DNA of 64,000 bases from Verrucomicrobiota bacterium (GCA_018970725.1 JAGWVU010000012.1:1-64000); one strand, 5' to 3'; shown: positions 8,016 to 17,591, counted from the stretch's first letter. The notes: a model not told the origin generated them from the letters alone. Program-made: numbers and translations.

Positions 8016-9224
8016 TCATGGCACCATGTCGTCCGAATCCCAGGCATCGCCACACTTGACGCCCCGTCGCAAAACATAGGACAGATGCGGCGTGTAAAGT
8101 TCCGGCTCGAGGAGGAATGAGTCATGCCCCTTCGCGGAATGCACCGTGATGTGCATGGCCGGGACCTGTACCTTTTCCAGTTGCTTCACCAACTCGGCCT
8201 GCTCCTCCGGGTAGAAGCAGTAATCGGAGTCGATGCTGAACACCAGCCAATGATGTCCTGCCCGTTGGCTGATGGAAAGAAGGTCATGGATGGAATCGAC
8301 CCCTGCGTCCGCCACAGGATCGAAGCGGAGCCACATATCGCAAATTCTCAGGTAGGTATTGGCGTCGAAACGCTTCACAAACTTTTTCCCCTGGTGGAGC
8401 ATGTAGCTCTCCACATTGTGACCGACCCGATACCAGGAGAGTTGATCCCCCGCCTGAACCAGTTCGGAGCGGGCCCGGCGCTCGATGGAATCCAGATGAA
8501 CGAAGGTCTTGTGGCTGATCATCCGGGCCAAGGCCAGCCCATACTCCGGCTCGCGCCCTCCGTAATAGTGGCCACCTCGGAAATGCGGATCGTTCTCGAT
8601 TGCGATGACCTGCTCGAACACCGTCAGTCGCGTCAAGACCGTGGTGCGCAGACCGCTCGCAATTGAGACCACCAGGCGAACGCGATCCGGGAACAACGTG
8701 GCGAAATTCAGCGTGAGGAGCCCCCCGATCGAGGCTCCAACCACGGCGTGCAACTTTTCGATTCCGAGATGGTCCAGAAGCAAGGCCTGGGAACGAACCA
8801 CGTCCCCGGTGCCAACGTAGGGAAAGTCCGGTCCATAGGGACGGCCCGTTTGCGGATTGATCGACGCGGGTCCGGATGATCCGTAGCAACCGCCGAGGTA
8901 ATTCGCGCAAATGATGAAAAAGCGATCCGTATCCAGTGCTTTCCCCGGCCCGATGAAGCGGTCCCACCATCCTTGATGGACATCAGCGGTCCACCGCTCC
9001 CCCAACCCGGGAACATCGTCGCAAAAGCCGCCCGCATGGTGGCTCCCGGACAAGGCATGGAAAACCAGGATCGCGTTGGAATGATCCGCGTTGAGGCTGC
9101 CGTGCGTCTCGTAGGCAAGCACAAGCTCTTCCAACTCGACACCGCATCCGAAGCGAAAGGGACGATCCGGAGTGGCGATCCGGGCAAACCTGGTTTCCAC
9201 CGGAACAAAGTGGGGCGACGACAT
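8016..9224 (-). CDS. metX: homoserine O-acetyltransferase MetX
   Basis: A 402-residue alpha/beta-hydrolase of the MetX family. It transfers an acyl group, usually acetyl, to L-homoserine as the first committed step of methionine synthesis. The N-terminal block NAILVFHALSGSHHAGG, then FFIICANYLGGCYGSSGP, is characteristic. The nucleophile is Ser165 in VVGASIGGLL, with Asp334 (SIDSDYCFYP) and His367 (AKGHDSFLLE) completing the triad. The elbow reads GASIGG rather than the more usual GGSMGG. No sulfhydrylase (metY) or metW gene is adjacent and no SAM riboswitch fits in the 57-base upstream gap. Substrate choice between acetyl-CoA and succinyl-CoA cannot be settled by eye. Confidence 0.92.
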   Translation of the reverse strand: MSSPHFVPVETRFARIATPDRPFRFGCGVELEELVLAYETHGSLNADHSNAILVFHALSGSHHAGGFCDDVPGLGERWTADVHQGWWDRFIGPGKALDTDRFFIICANYLGGCYGSSGPASINPQTGRPYGPDFPYVGTGDVVRSQALLLDHLGIEKLHAVVGASIGGLLTLNFATLFPDRVRLVVSIASGLRTTVLTRLTVFEQVIAIENDPHFRGGHYYGGREPEYGLALARMISHKTFVHLDSIERRARSELVQAGDQLSWYRVGHNVESYMLHQGKKFVKRFDANTYLRICDMWLRFDPVADAGVDSIHDLLSISQRAGHHWLVFSIDSDYCFYPEEQAELVKQLEKVQVPAMHITVHSAKGHDSFLLEPELYTPHLSYVLRRGVKCGDAWDSDDMVP

Positions 9225-9281
9225 GGGGACCCTAATGATGGAGGCAATCCCCTTGGCGGCAAGCGGAGAAACGGCCCCGCT

Positions 9282-11588
9282 TCAGCGTTTGCGACGAAGG
9301 ACCTCGACCTCCAAGGAGGTCGCGGCGGGCTTGGACGAACCGGTGATCTTCTCCCGCAGGAGGCGATCGAGTTCCTCGTAAAGGGCCTGCAACTCCCGAA
9401 GAGCCTGCGCCCCTTCCGGCTCCGTTCCCTTCGTCTCCCGCTCCGCGATTTCCTGGCGGACCTTCGCGATTTTCGCTTCGATCATCGGGTCATAGTTCAA
9501 TGCTTCCACCTGAATCGGAGGCATCGCCGGAACCGCCGGTGCCAGTTTTTCCAACGGCTCCCGCCAGTAGATCGGAGGTTTCCAATCCGCCCCCAAACGC
9601 TTGCGCAGTTCTTCCGCCTTCTTGACGAACTCGAGCGACTCCCCGGGTCGGTCCAATTGACGGCTGGCGAGCGCCTGACCGTAAAGAGCGACGACTTGGG
9701 CGGCGAAATCCCCGGCTTTTTCAAAAATCGGGAGTGCGAGGGAAAAAGCGTCCCAAGCCCCGCCCGGATCACCCGCATATCGATACGCACAGCCGGACCG
9801 GAGGAGCAGGTCCGCCAGGGTCCGCGGGGTATCCGCATATTCCACCGCCCGATTGTAGGCCTTGATGGCCTCGCCGTGGTCGCCCTTTTCCAACCGCAAA
9901 TCACCGGACAAACTCCACGCGGCGGCGGTATCCCGGCTGAACCAATCCTGCCATCCGGCGATCATGCACCCTTCCTCCAGAGCCGGAATGATTTCCCGCA
10001 ACATCCCTTCCCGCTCTTCCGCCCGCTCCCTTTCCCCACGGAACCGGATCTGGGCCTTCAAACTCCGGTGCAACCCGGTCCCGGTCCGCCCTTCCCGTTC
10101 CAGATTCACCAAGGCCGCGGTCAGCAGCGTCGCCTGACGCTCCGCCCGTCCCGTGTCCCCGGCGAACCCGGCGCGAATCATCTCCCACTTCGCCTCTTCC
10201 GCGACCCGGTCCTCCGGAGGCGGGCTCATCAGCTCCACCGCACCTCCCAGGAAACCATCCACCAACGGGATGAGGAAGGGACGCGCCGCCGCCATCTCCT
10301 GCAACTTCCCGGCCCGGGACGCCAGCCGCTTCCCGTCCGCCGGTTGTTTTCCCAGCCAGACGACCAAAATTTCCACGCTCCGCGTCCACTCCACCCCCGA
10401 TGAAATGGTCGCCAAAATCTCGAAGGCCTCGGCCTCACGGGCCACCGGATCCACCACCGGGATCTCCGCCCAAAAGCCGATGGCCTTGACCAATTCAGCC
10501 TTCGCCGCATCGGCGTCACCGTGGCAACGCGCTGCCACCGCGAGCAGGGCATGCAATCGATACAGCTCGCTTCCGAAGTCGCCCGGCGAAGCCGCCTCCA
10601 GCAAATCGCCGGCCTGTTGAAGCCACTCCCGGGCCTCTTCCGGTTCCCCCGGCAAATGGCTCTCGGCCCGGTCCATCCACGCTTTCAGAGCCAGCCGCAA
10701 GGCCTCCGGATTCCCGGCAAAGGGATGGACCACTGGAGGAGGCGGCACCGGCGGGGCCTCGATCGGTTCAGGGCCCGGCGGAGGAGGAGCCAACTCCTTA
10801 ACCGTCTCCGGCGGCAACGCCGCGGTCGGTTGCAACCCGCCGGGCGGCTCCAACCCTACCACCGGAACCCGGAAGTTCGCCAGAAAGGCTTCCACATCCC
10901 TTCCCACTCCCCCGGCATACGCGTCGCTTCCCCGGACCGCACTCCAGTGCAGCGTCTCCCGAAAGCTCCAAAGCGTGGCCAGCACCATCGCGGTGGCCCC
11001 GGCCGCACAGGCCAGAACCCGCTCGCGCGCCAACCTTGCAGCCCGGCGATCAATGAAAAAGACCAACTCCTCCAACCGCACGCCGAGGACCGTGGCGACC
11101 ACCGCCGGGACCGCCGCCTCCACCCCGCCGAACCCCTTTGCGCTGATCCAACGCTCCTGATCCGCCTTCCGCAGGTTCTCCGGAAAACATGGCTTCTCGT
11201 AAGCCTCCCGCGTGGTCCCCTGCGGCTCCGGTTCTCCTTCCAAGACCACCGGGATCACCACGGCCCGCGGCCGGGATGCATAATACACTTCCAACTCTGC
11301 CGCGATCCACCGCGAACTCGCCGCCGCCGCACTGCACAACAGCACCATCATCTCTCCGGACCGGATCAGATCGCGCACCGCCTCCGGAACCTCCTCCATC
11401 CGCGGATTCTCCGAATCATGCCGGACCATGGTCCGCACCCGGGCGAACCGAAGCCGGTCCTCCGGCACCTCAACGCCGCGCGGCACGTGAAAACGCTCGA
11501 AACCCTCCTGCAGCAGGCGGGCCTGCTCCCCGTCATGCCGGGTGGCGCATAGGTAAATAGGGTTCGGCGAAGGCATCTCCGGGGTCAC
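9282..11588 (-). CDS. TIR-domain, single transmembrane, TPR-repeat protein
   Basis: A 768-residue protein. Residues 8-170 resemble a bacterial TIR domain: strand IYLCATRHDG, then MMVLLCSAAAASSRWIAAELEVY, where Trp94 and Glu98 occupy the W-x3-E position holding the catalytic glutamate of NAD-cleaving TIR domains, followed by VVIPVVLEGEP. A basic stretch (RRAARLARER) leads into one transmembrane helix near 190-209. A proline-rich linker (about 265-287) joins it to roughly 400 residues of helical TPR-like repeats, the clearest near 580-660 (GDHGEAIKAYNRAVEYADTP). The C-terminus is a charged coiled coil. It lies alone between mpl and metX. TIR proteins act in NAD-based immunity or in signalling; which applies here is unknown. 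Confidence 0.72.
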   Translation of the reverse strand: MTPEMPSPNPIYLCATRHDGEQARLLQEGFERFHVPRGVEVPEDRLRFARVRTMVRHDSENPRMEEVPEAVRDLIRSGEMMVLLCSAAAASSRWIAAELEVYYASRPRAVVIPVVLEGEPEPQGTTREAYEKPCFPENLRKADQERWISAKGFGGVEAAVPAVVATVLGVRLEELVFFIDRRAARLARERVLACAAGATAMVLATLWSFRETLHWSAVRGSDAYAGGVGRDVEAFLANFRVPVVGLEPPGGLQPTAALPPETVKELAPPPPGPEPIEAPPVPPPPVVHPFAGNPEALRLALKAWMDRAESHLPGEPEEAREWLQQAGDLLEAASPGDFGSELYRLHALLAVAARCHGDADAAKAELVKAIGFWAEIPVVDPVAREAEAFEILATISSGVEWTRSVEILVVWLGKQPADGKRLASRAGKLQEMAAARPFLIPLVDGFLGGAVELMSPPPEDRVAEEAKWEMIRAGFAGDTGRAERQATLLTAALVNLEREGRTGTGLHRSLKAQIRFRGERERAEEREGMLREIIPALEEGCMIAGWQDWFSRDTAAAWSLSGDLRLEKGDHGEAIKAYNRAVEYADTPRTLADLLLRSGCAYRYAGDPGGAWDAFSLALPIFEKAGDFAAQVVALYGQALASRQLDRPGESLEFVKKAEELRKRLGADWKPPIYWREPLEKLAPAVPAMPPIQVEALNYDPMIEAKIAKVRQEIAERETKGTEPEGAQALRELQALYEELDRLLREKITGSSKPAATSLEVEVLRRKR

Positions 11589-11635
11589 GTCCCGATCTTC
11601 AGACCGCCCTGAAATTCAGGAGACGAAGACCATTA

Positions 11636-11689
11636 ACCCTGACAGATACACGAAGACACGAAGGACGCAACCGGGGATTTTGTCAGGGT
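11636..11689. repeat. inverted repeat enclosing a CACGAAGACACGAAGG tract
   Basis: ACCCTGACA (11636-11644) and TGTCAGGGT (11681-11689) are perfect 9-base arms. The 36 bases between them include ACACGAAGACACGAAGG, built of repeated CACGAAG units. It occupies the 137-base gap between mpl and the TIR gene. The stem could form a structured 3' end, but no T run follows on the minus strand. Similar CACGAAG-type tracts recur between genes in unrelated bacteria, so it may be a dispersed repeat; that is from memory. Confidence 0.4.
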
Positions 11690-11725
11690 CCTGCCCGACT
11701 GCCCTTCCCCCACAGCCCGATTCCC

Positions 11726-13123
11726 TCACATCGCGGCCAACAACTTGTCGTGGATGCGGTCGAACCCCCCGTTGCTGAACACAATCAAGACGTCGCCGTC
11801 CCGCGCCTGAAGGGCCAAACGGGAGACGATCGCATCCGCGTTCGGCTCATGATAGGCTTCAACCCCGCGCCCCACCAGCTCCCGGGCCACAAGGTCCGGA
11901 TCCAACCGGTTTTCCGCCGCCACCTTCTCCGGATTCGGCACGGAAGCGATGCAGACACCGTCCGCTCCCGAAAGGGCGTCCGGCAGATCGTTTTGAAAGA
12001 CCCGGCGCCGGGTGGTGTTGGAGCGCGGCTCGAAAATCGCCCAGAGTCTTCGCCCCGGGAATTTGCGGCGCATCCCCGCCAGCGCTTCCCGCATGGCGGT
12101 CGGATGATGCCCGAAATCGTCCACCACCACGATCCCGCGCGCGGTTTCTCCACGCACTTCCTGCCGCCGCGCCACCCCGAGGAATCCGGGCAACGCACCA
12201 GCCAGCGCCCTTGCCGGAAAACCGGCTGCCCGCGCCGCGGTCAAGGCCATGGCCGCATTGCGCACGTTGAATTCACCGGACAACCCCATCTCGCAGCGAT
12301 GACCGTCCAAGAGGAAACGGGATCCGTCCGGAAGATACTCCGCGTCCTCGATCCGGACGGAGCAACCGGCCCCGAAGCCCACGCTGATCACCTTGGCCCA
12401 ACAGCCTGACGCCACCTCCAGACAATTCGGGTCGTCCCCGTTGATCACCACCACGCCGTTCGCCGGCACCAGATTCAAGAGGCGGCGGAAGCTCAGTTTG
12501 ATGGCTTCGAGATCGGCGAAGATGTCGGCGTGATCGAACTCGATGTTGTTGATGACGACGATCTCGGGCAGGTAATGCACGAACTTCGAGCGTTTGTCGA
12601 AAAAGGCGGTGTCGTATTCGTCTCCTTCGAGCACCACAAAGTCCGTCTCCCCGCCCAGCCGGCAGCCCATCCCGAAATTGGCGGGCAACCCGCCGATCAT
12701 AAAATCCGGATTTCCTCCGGCCTCCTCCAAGAGCCAGGTCAGAATCGAGGTGGTGGTCGTTTTCCCGTGCGTTCCCGTGACCACGAGATTCCGTTTCCCC
12801 CGCAGGAACTGCTCCTTGAGCACCTCCGGGAGGGAAAGATAGGCGAGTTTCCGGTTCAGCACTTCCTCGACCTCCGGATTGCCCCGGCTCATGGCATTAC
12901 CGATCACGATATGATCCACGTCGACCGGCAGATTCGCCGCCGAGAACGGTGCGAGGATCGGGATCCCTTTCGAAGCCAGAAAGGTCGACATCGGAGGATA
13001 AACCGCCCCATCCGATCCACTGACCCGGTGCCCCAAATCTTTCAAACCGGCGGCCACCGCACCCATCGCCGTGCCGCAAATCCCCATAAAATAGAAATGC
13101 TTCGGTTCTCGCGTCGTCCTCAT
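11726..13123 (-). CDS. mpl: UDP-N-acetylmuramate:tripeptide ligase Mpl (Mur ligase family)
   Basis: From the ATG at 13123 the product has 465 residues. The N-terminal Rossmann domain begins HFYFMGICGTAMG, the ATP loop is VVTGTHGKTTTTS, and the central domain has LEGDEYDTAFFDKRSKF and NNIEFDHADIF, which fit Mpl better than MurC. The C-terminal domain contains VVVDDFGHHPTAM and IFEPRSNTTRR. Mpl re-attaches the recycled L-Ala-gamma-D-Glu-meso-DAP tripeptide to UDP-MurNAc in the cytoplasm, so the organism is likely to recycle cell wall. The 45 in-frame codons upstream are ignored because MRTTREPKHFYF is the normal N-terminus. The gene is divergent from the membrane protein at 13225. Confidence 0.9.
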   Translation of the reverse strand: MRTTREPKHFYFMGICGTAMGAVAAGLKDLGHRVSGSDGAVYPPMSTFLASKGIPILAPFSAANLPVDVDHIVIGNAMSRGNPEVEEVLNRKLAYLSLPEVLKEQFLRGKRNLVVTGTHGKTTTTSILTWLLEEAGGNPDFMIGGLPANFGMGCRLGGETDFVVLEGDEYDTAFFDKRSKFVHYLPEIVVINNIEFDHADIFADLEAIKLSFRRLLNLVPANGVVVINGDDPNCLEVASGCWAKVISVGFGAGCSVRIEDAEYLPDGSRFLLDGHRCEMGLSGEFNVRNAAMALTAARAAGFPARALAGALPGFLGVARRQEVRGETARGIVVVDDFGHHPTAMREALAGMRRKFPGRRLWAIFEPRSNTTRRRVFQNDLPDALSGADGVCIASVPNPEKVAAENRLDPDLVARELVGRGVEAYHEPNADAIVSRLALQARDGDVLIVFSNGGFDRIHDKLLAAM

Positions 13124-13224
13124 CACTCTGGCGAAAACTCCTCCATACGACAGCCTCACCGGAGGCGAAAGCGCTTTTTGCTTGGTCTCACGCGCCGAAC
13201 CTGCGTTGTTGGGAGGGCCCTTTG

Positions 13225-14748
13225 ATGTCCTCTCCAAGCGCAAGAATGCCCCGTCCAAGCTACCGGCTGACCCGGTGCATCCTCCTCAGGCTCCTGGGGT
13301 TGGTTTATCTCGTGGCGTTTCTCGTGGCCGCTTGGCAATTCATCCCTCTGGCGGGCGAACACGGGCTGACTCCCGCTCCCCCGCTGCTCCGCGCCCTCGA
13401 GCAAATCCATGGAAGCAAGTGGAGCGCATTCCGGGAGGTGCCCTCCCTCTTCTATTGGAACTCCTCCGATTCGTTCGTCCAAGCCATGGCATGGTCCGGC
13501 GTCGCGCTCGCCTCCTTGGTACTGCTCGGCTTCGCGAATGTCCCGTTGCTCCTTGCCCTTTGGTTCCTCTATCTCTCCTTCATCCACTCCGGAGGACTCT
13601 GGTATGGCTACGGCTGGGAGATGCAGCTCCTCGAAACCGGATTCCTCGCCCTTTTTCTCGTTCCTCTGATCGATCCCCGCCCTTTTCCCAAAGCCGATCC
13701 CCCCGTCGTCACCCTCTGGCTCTACCGTTGGCTCATTTTCCGAATCATGCTCGGGGCCGGCCTGATCAAAATCCGCGGGGACGACTGTTGGCGGGATCTC
13801 ACCGCCCTGTTTTATCACCACGAGACCCAGCCGGTTCCCAATCCGCTGAGTCCACTCCTCCACGCAGCCCCCCGCTGGTTCCACCGCGCCGGCGTTCTCG
13901 CCAATCATTTCGTCGAGCTGCTCCTCCCTTGGTTCGTCTTCGGCCCCCGCCCGGCCCGCCATGTCGCCGGAACCTTGCTGATCGCTTTCCAAGCCGCCCT
14001 CATCGTCAGTGGAAATCTTTCTTTCCTCAATTGGCTCACCATCATCCCCTGTATTGCCTGTCTCGACGATTCCTATTGGCGGCGCCTCCTCCGGCTCGCC
14101 CCCCTGACCGACAACCCGTCACCCGCGGCCCGGCCCGCAAGCTTCGCTGCTCTCGCCTTCGCCTGTGTCGTAGCCTGGCTCAGCGTGCCGGTCGTCCGCA
14201 ACCTCCTCTCGCCCAATCAGGCCATGAACACGTCTTTCGATCCCCTTCACCTCGTGAACACTTACGGCGCGTTCGGCAGCGTGGGACGGGAACGATTCGA
14301 ATTGATCTTCCAGGGCACGCGAGACGAAGTCCCGGCCGAATTCGCCGACTGGCAGGACTACGAGTTCAAAGTCAAGCCCGGCGATCCGCGGCGCCCTCCA
14401 GCCCTCATCACGCCTTACCACCACCGGCTCGACTGGCAAATCTGGTTTGCCTCCATGGCCACGCCCGGGCACGATCCCTGGACCCTTGCCCTCATCTGGC
14501 ATCTCCTCCAAAACGATCCCGCCACGCTCGGTCTCCTCGCGCACCATCCGTTTTCTGACGAACCGCCCCGTTTCATCCGCGTCCTCCGCTACCGCTACCA
14601 GTTTGCCCCGCCGGCGCAAGGTGATGGCTCGTGGTGGCGCCGGGAGCGACTGGAGATCTGGCTTCCCCCCATTTCCCTGCAAAGCCGCGAGGTCCGCGAT
14701 TTCCTGACCGCCCGGGGCTGGATTTCCCCCCAAAAAACGCAAAGCTAG
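13225..14748 (+). CDS. lipase maturation factor family membrane protein
   Basis: A 507-residue integral membrane protein resembling eukaryotic lipase maturation factor (LMF1/LMF2). Several membrane helices lie in residues 15-320. The diagnostic segment is present: SGGLWYGYGWEMQLLETGFLA cut here to the core YGYGWEMQLLETGF, then IFRIMLGAGLIKIRGDDCW and FYHHETQPVPNPLSP. The last 170 residues form the soluble LMF C-terminal domain (VNTYGAFGSVGRERFELIFQG, core TYGAFGSVGRERFE; HHRLDWQIWFAS). The bacterial role is unknown. ATG codons at 13225 and 13246 are both possible; a TTG lies at 13222. The rarA gene follows after 4 bases, suggesting co-transcription. Confidence 0.88.
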   Translation: MSSPSARMPRPSYRLTRCILLRLLGLVYLVAFLVAAWQFIPLAGEHGLTPAPPLLRALEQIHGSKWSAFREVPSLFYWNSSDSFVQAMAWSGVALASLVLLGFANVPLLLALWFLYLSFIHSGGLWYGYGWEMQLLETGFLALFLVPLIDPRPFPKADPPVVTLWLYRWLIFRIMLGAGLIKIRGDDCWRDLTALFYHHETQPVPNPLSPLLHAAPRWFHRAGVLANHFVELLLPWFVFGPRPARHVAGTLLIAFQAALIVSGNLSFLNWLTIIPCIACLDDSYWRRLLRLAPLTDNPSPAARPASFAALAFACVVAWLSVPVVRNLLSPNQAMNTSFDPLHLVNTYGAFGSVGRERFELIFQGTRDEVPAEFADWQDYEFKVKPGDPRRPPALITPYHHRLDWQIWFASMATPGHDPWTLALIWHLLQNDPATLGLLAHHPFSDEPPRFIRVLRYRYQFAPPAQGDGSWWRRERLEIWLPPISLQSREVRDFLTARGWISPQKTQS

Positions 14749-14752
14749 GCCC

Positions 14753-16117
14753 ATGGAGGATCTCTTTCCATCCGATGACCCGGATTCCGACGACGCACCC
14801 GACGCCCCTGCCATGCCCCTGGCCGCCCGGATGCGCCCCCGCTCCTTGGACGAATACATCGGCCAACAGCATATCCTCGGTCCCGGCCGGCTCTTGCGTC
14901 GCGCGATCGAGTCGGACCGCTTCACCTCACTGATCTTCTACGGCCCACCCGGCGTCGGCAAAACCAGCCTGGCCCAGCTCATCGCCAAGTCCACGACCTC
15001 ACGCTTCGTCAACTTGAGCGGAGTGGAGAGCAATGTTGCGGAGATCCGTCAGGCCGTCGATCACGCTTCGCTCTTCCTCCGCACCCGGAATCAGGGCACC
15101 ACGCTGTTCGTCGATGAAATCCACCGGTTCAACAAGGCGCAGCAGGATGTGCTCCTCCCGCACATCGAACGCGGCACGGTCCGCTTTATTGGCGCCACCA
15201 CGCATAATCCTTTCTTTTACATCAACAGCCCTCTCATTTCCCGGTCCCAGGTTTTCCAATTGGAGCCACTGGGCAACGAGGATCTGGTTGCCCTCATCGA
15301 GCGCACCCTTGCGGATGCCGGACGAGGTCTGGGGCGGAGCCGGATCCGGATGGCCCCGGAGGCGGCCCTCCACCTCGCCACCTGCGCGGATGGCGACGCC
15401 CGCAAACTTCTCTCCTCGCTCGAACTCGGCGTCCTGACCACGCCACCCGGCCCTGACGGAACGATCGACTTCACGGTTCAGGTGGCCGAGGAGTCGATCC
15501 AGCGCAAGACGGTGGTCTATGATGGCGACGGCGACGCCCATCACGATACCATCAGCGCCTTCATCAAATCGATGCGCGGCAGTGACCCTGACGCGGCCCT
15601 CTACTGGTTGGCCAAGATGCTGTATGCAGGTGAGGATCCGCGCTTCATCGCCCGGCGCCTTGTGATCGCCGCCAGTGAGGATGTGGGCATGGCGGATTCC
15701 AACGCGATCCGCATCGCCTTGGCCGCCCACCAAGCCGCCGAATTCATCGGGATGCCCGAGGCCCGGATCCCGTTGGCCCATGCCACCGTCTACATCGCCA
15801 CCGCTCCGAAGAGCAACCGGGCCTATGTGGCGATCGACGCCGCCCTGGCGGATGTCCGCAACGGACGCACCCTGGCGGTGCCCCCTCATCTCCGCACCAA
15901 GACCCGCAAGAAGCTGGCCGCCGCCAGCGGAACCGGGGAGGTGGACCTCGCCTACAGCTACGCCCATGACGATCCGGAGGGCTACATTCCCCAGGCCTAC
16001 CTGCCCGAGGGCCGCCGCTACTATGAACCCTCGGAAAACGGACTCGAAGCCCGGGTCAAGGAGCGGCTTGAGCACTGGCGGAAACTGTTCGAGCAGTCCG
16101 CCGGCCCAAAAGCGTGA
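14753..16117 (+). CDS. rarA: replication-associated recombination protein RarA (MgsA), AAA ATPase
   Basis: A 454-residue clamp-loader-like ATPase. The N-terminus has the RarA signature LAARMRPRSLDEYIGQQH, Walker A GPPGVGKTSLAQ (near 64-75), Walker B LFVDEIHRFNKAQQD, sensor FIGATTHNPFF, and the C-terminal helical domain with MRGSDPDAALYWLAKMLYAGEDP and ASEDVGMAD. RarA acts at stalled replication forks. It is full length. The start lies 4 bases after the LMF-like gene without an obvious ribosome binding site, so coupling is likely. It converges on the DUF1501 gene at 16134. Confidence 0.95.
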   Translation: MEDLFPSDDPDSDDAPDAPAMPLAARMRPRSLDEYIGQQHILGPGRLLRRAIESDRFTSLIFYGPPGVGKTSLAQLIAKSTTSRFVNLSGVESNVAEIRQAVDHASLFLRTRNQGTTLFVDEIHRFNKAQQDVLLPHIERGTVRFIGATTHNPFFYINSPLISRSQVFQLEPLGNEDLVALIERTLADAGRGLGRSRIRMAPEAALHLATCADGDARKLLSSLELGVLTTPPGPDGTIDFTVQVAEESIQRKTVVYDGDGDAHHDTISAFIKSMRGSDPDAALYWLAKMLYAGEDPRFIARRLVIAASEDVGMADSNAIRIALAAHQAAEFIGMPEARIPLAHATVYIATAPKSNRAYVAIDAALADVRNGRTLAVPPHLRTKTRKKLAAASGTGEVDLAYSYAHDDPEGYIPQAYLPEGRRYYEPSENGLEARVKERLEHWRKLFEQSAGPKA

Positions 16118-16133
16118 TCCGGCTTGACCTCCT

Positions 16134-17591
16134 TCAGCCGATCAGTTCCGGGATCACCCGGCCGTGAATATCGGTAAGGCGGTAATCCCGCCCTTGGAAA
16201 CGATAGGTCAGTTTCTCGTGATCGAACCCGAGGAGATGGAGGACCGTCGCTTGGAAATCGTGCACATGCACCGGATCCCGCGCGACCTTGAACCCAAGCT
16301 CGTCCGTCTCGCCATAGACGCTGCCGGCGCGCACCCCGCCCCCAGCCATGAAGAGACTGTAGCAGTCCGGGTAATGATCCCTCCCGAGGGTCTGGCTCTT
16401 TGCGGTGCGCCCCTCACGGAACGGCGTCCTCCCGAATTCACCGCCCCAAATCACCAGCGTATCCTCGAGGAGACCCCGGCTTTTCAGGTCGCGGATCAGC
16501 GCCGCCACCGGTCGATCCGTCCGCGCCATCTTGGCGGTCAGTCCGCCCCGGATGTCCTCGTTTGGTCCCGTGCCGTGGAAATCCCAGCCCCAATCAAAAA
16601 GCTGGACGAACCGGACGCCTTGCTCGACCAAGCGCCGGGCCAGCAGACAGTTGTTTGCAAACCCCGGCTCCCCCGGTTTTGCCCCGTAAGCTTCCAGCAC
16701 GTGCTGCGGTTCCTGCGAAATGTCCATCACCCCGGGCACACTGGTCTGCATCCGGTAGGCCAGCTCGAACTGGGCAATCCGCGTGATCGTTTCCGCATGC
16801 CCCAGTTCGTTCGCCTGCCGCTCGTTCAGGACGCGCAGTGCGTCGAGACTCTTGCGCCGCATCTCCCGGCTCATCCCCGCCGGATCGGAGACGAAGAGGA
16901 CCGGATCCCCCTTCGACCGGCATTGCACGCCTTGATACACCGAAGGGACAAATCCGCTGCCCCAACATCCCTGCCCGCCGCTCGGCTGGGTTCCGCTGGA
17001 GATCATGACCACGAATCCCGGAAGATCCTCGTTCTCCGTCCCCAAACCATAGGTGGCCCACGACCCCAACGAAGGACGGCCCTGGCGCGCGTGCCCGGTG
17101 AAGAGAAGCAACTCCGCCGGAGCGTGATTGAACTGATCCGTGTGCATGGAACGGATCAAACAGAGATCATCCGCCAACCCGTGGAAGTTCGGCACGGCGT
17201 CACTCATCCACATCCCGGCACCACCGTATTGCGCGAAGCTCCGGGGTGTCCCCATCAATTTCGGGACGCCGGTGGTGAATGCGAAGCGACGCCCTTCCAA
17301 GACCGACGCCGGACAGTCCTCGCCGTCGTGCTTCACCAACTCCGGCTTGTAGTCGAAGAGGTCGAGATGCGGCGGCGCACCGGACATGTGCAGGTAGATC
17401 ACCCGCTTCGCTCTCGCGGGAAATTGCGGCCGACGGGCGGACAAAGGATTCTCGACCGCACCGACCGCCGCATGGGCCGGCTGACCGCCGAGGGCCTTGA
17501 GCGCGATGGCTCCCAAGCTGAATTGGGAGGCCCCGGTCAGAAACTGACGCCGGGTGGTGTGTTGCAGTTGCTCGTATCGGAGAGGATTCAT
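16134..17591 (-). CDS. DUF1501 family protein, Tat-exported
   Basis: A 485-residue protein with a Tat signal (HTTRRQFLTGASQF, residues 11-24, ending PAHAA). DUF1501 motifs include RVIYLHMSGAPPHLDLFDYKP, MHTDQFNHAPAELLLFTG, IWGGEFGRTPF and VHVHDFQATVLHLLGFDH. It is the last gene of a minus-strand operon and follows the cytochrome/DUF1553 gene after 28 bases. These proteins have a phosphatase/sulfatase-like fold and are predicted to work with the adjacent haem protein outside the cytoplasm. Its sequence is clearly different from the DUF1501 gene at 456, so the two modules probably have different substrates. Confidence 0.93.
   Translation of the reverse strand: MNPLRYEQLQHTTRRQFLTGASQFSLGAIALKALGGQPAHAAVGAVENPLSARRPQFPARAKRVIYLHMSGAPPHLDLFDYKPELVKHDGEDCPASVLEGRRFAFTTGVPKLMGTPRSFAQYGGAGMWMSDAVPNFHGLADDLCLIRSMHTDQFNHAPAELLLFTGHARQGRPSLGSWATYGLGTENEDLPGFVVMISSGTQPSGGQGCWGSGFVPSVYQGVQCRSKGDPVLFVSDPAGMSREMRRKSLDALRVLNERQANELGHAETITRIAQFELAYRMQTSVPGVMDISQEPQHVLEAYGAKPGEPGFANNCLLARRLVEQGVRFVQLFDWGWDFHGTGPNEDIRGGLTAKMARTDRPVAALIRDLKSRGLLEDTLVIWGGEFGRTPFREGRTAKSQTLGRDHYPDCYSLFMAGGGVRAGSVYGETDELGFKVARDPVHVHDFQATVLHLLGFDHEKLTYRFQGRDYRLTDIHGRVIPELIG

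Noticed and set aside
9225-9281. SAM riboswitch before metX
   Set aside because: Only 57 bases are available and no three- or four-way junction can be formed.
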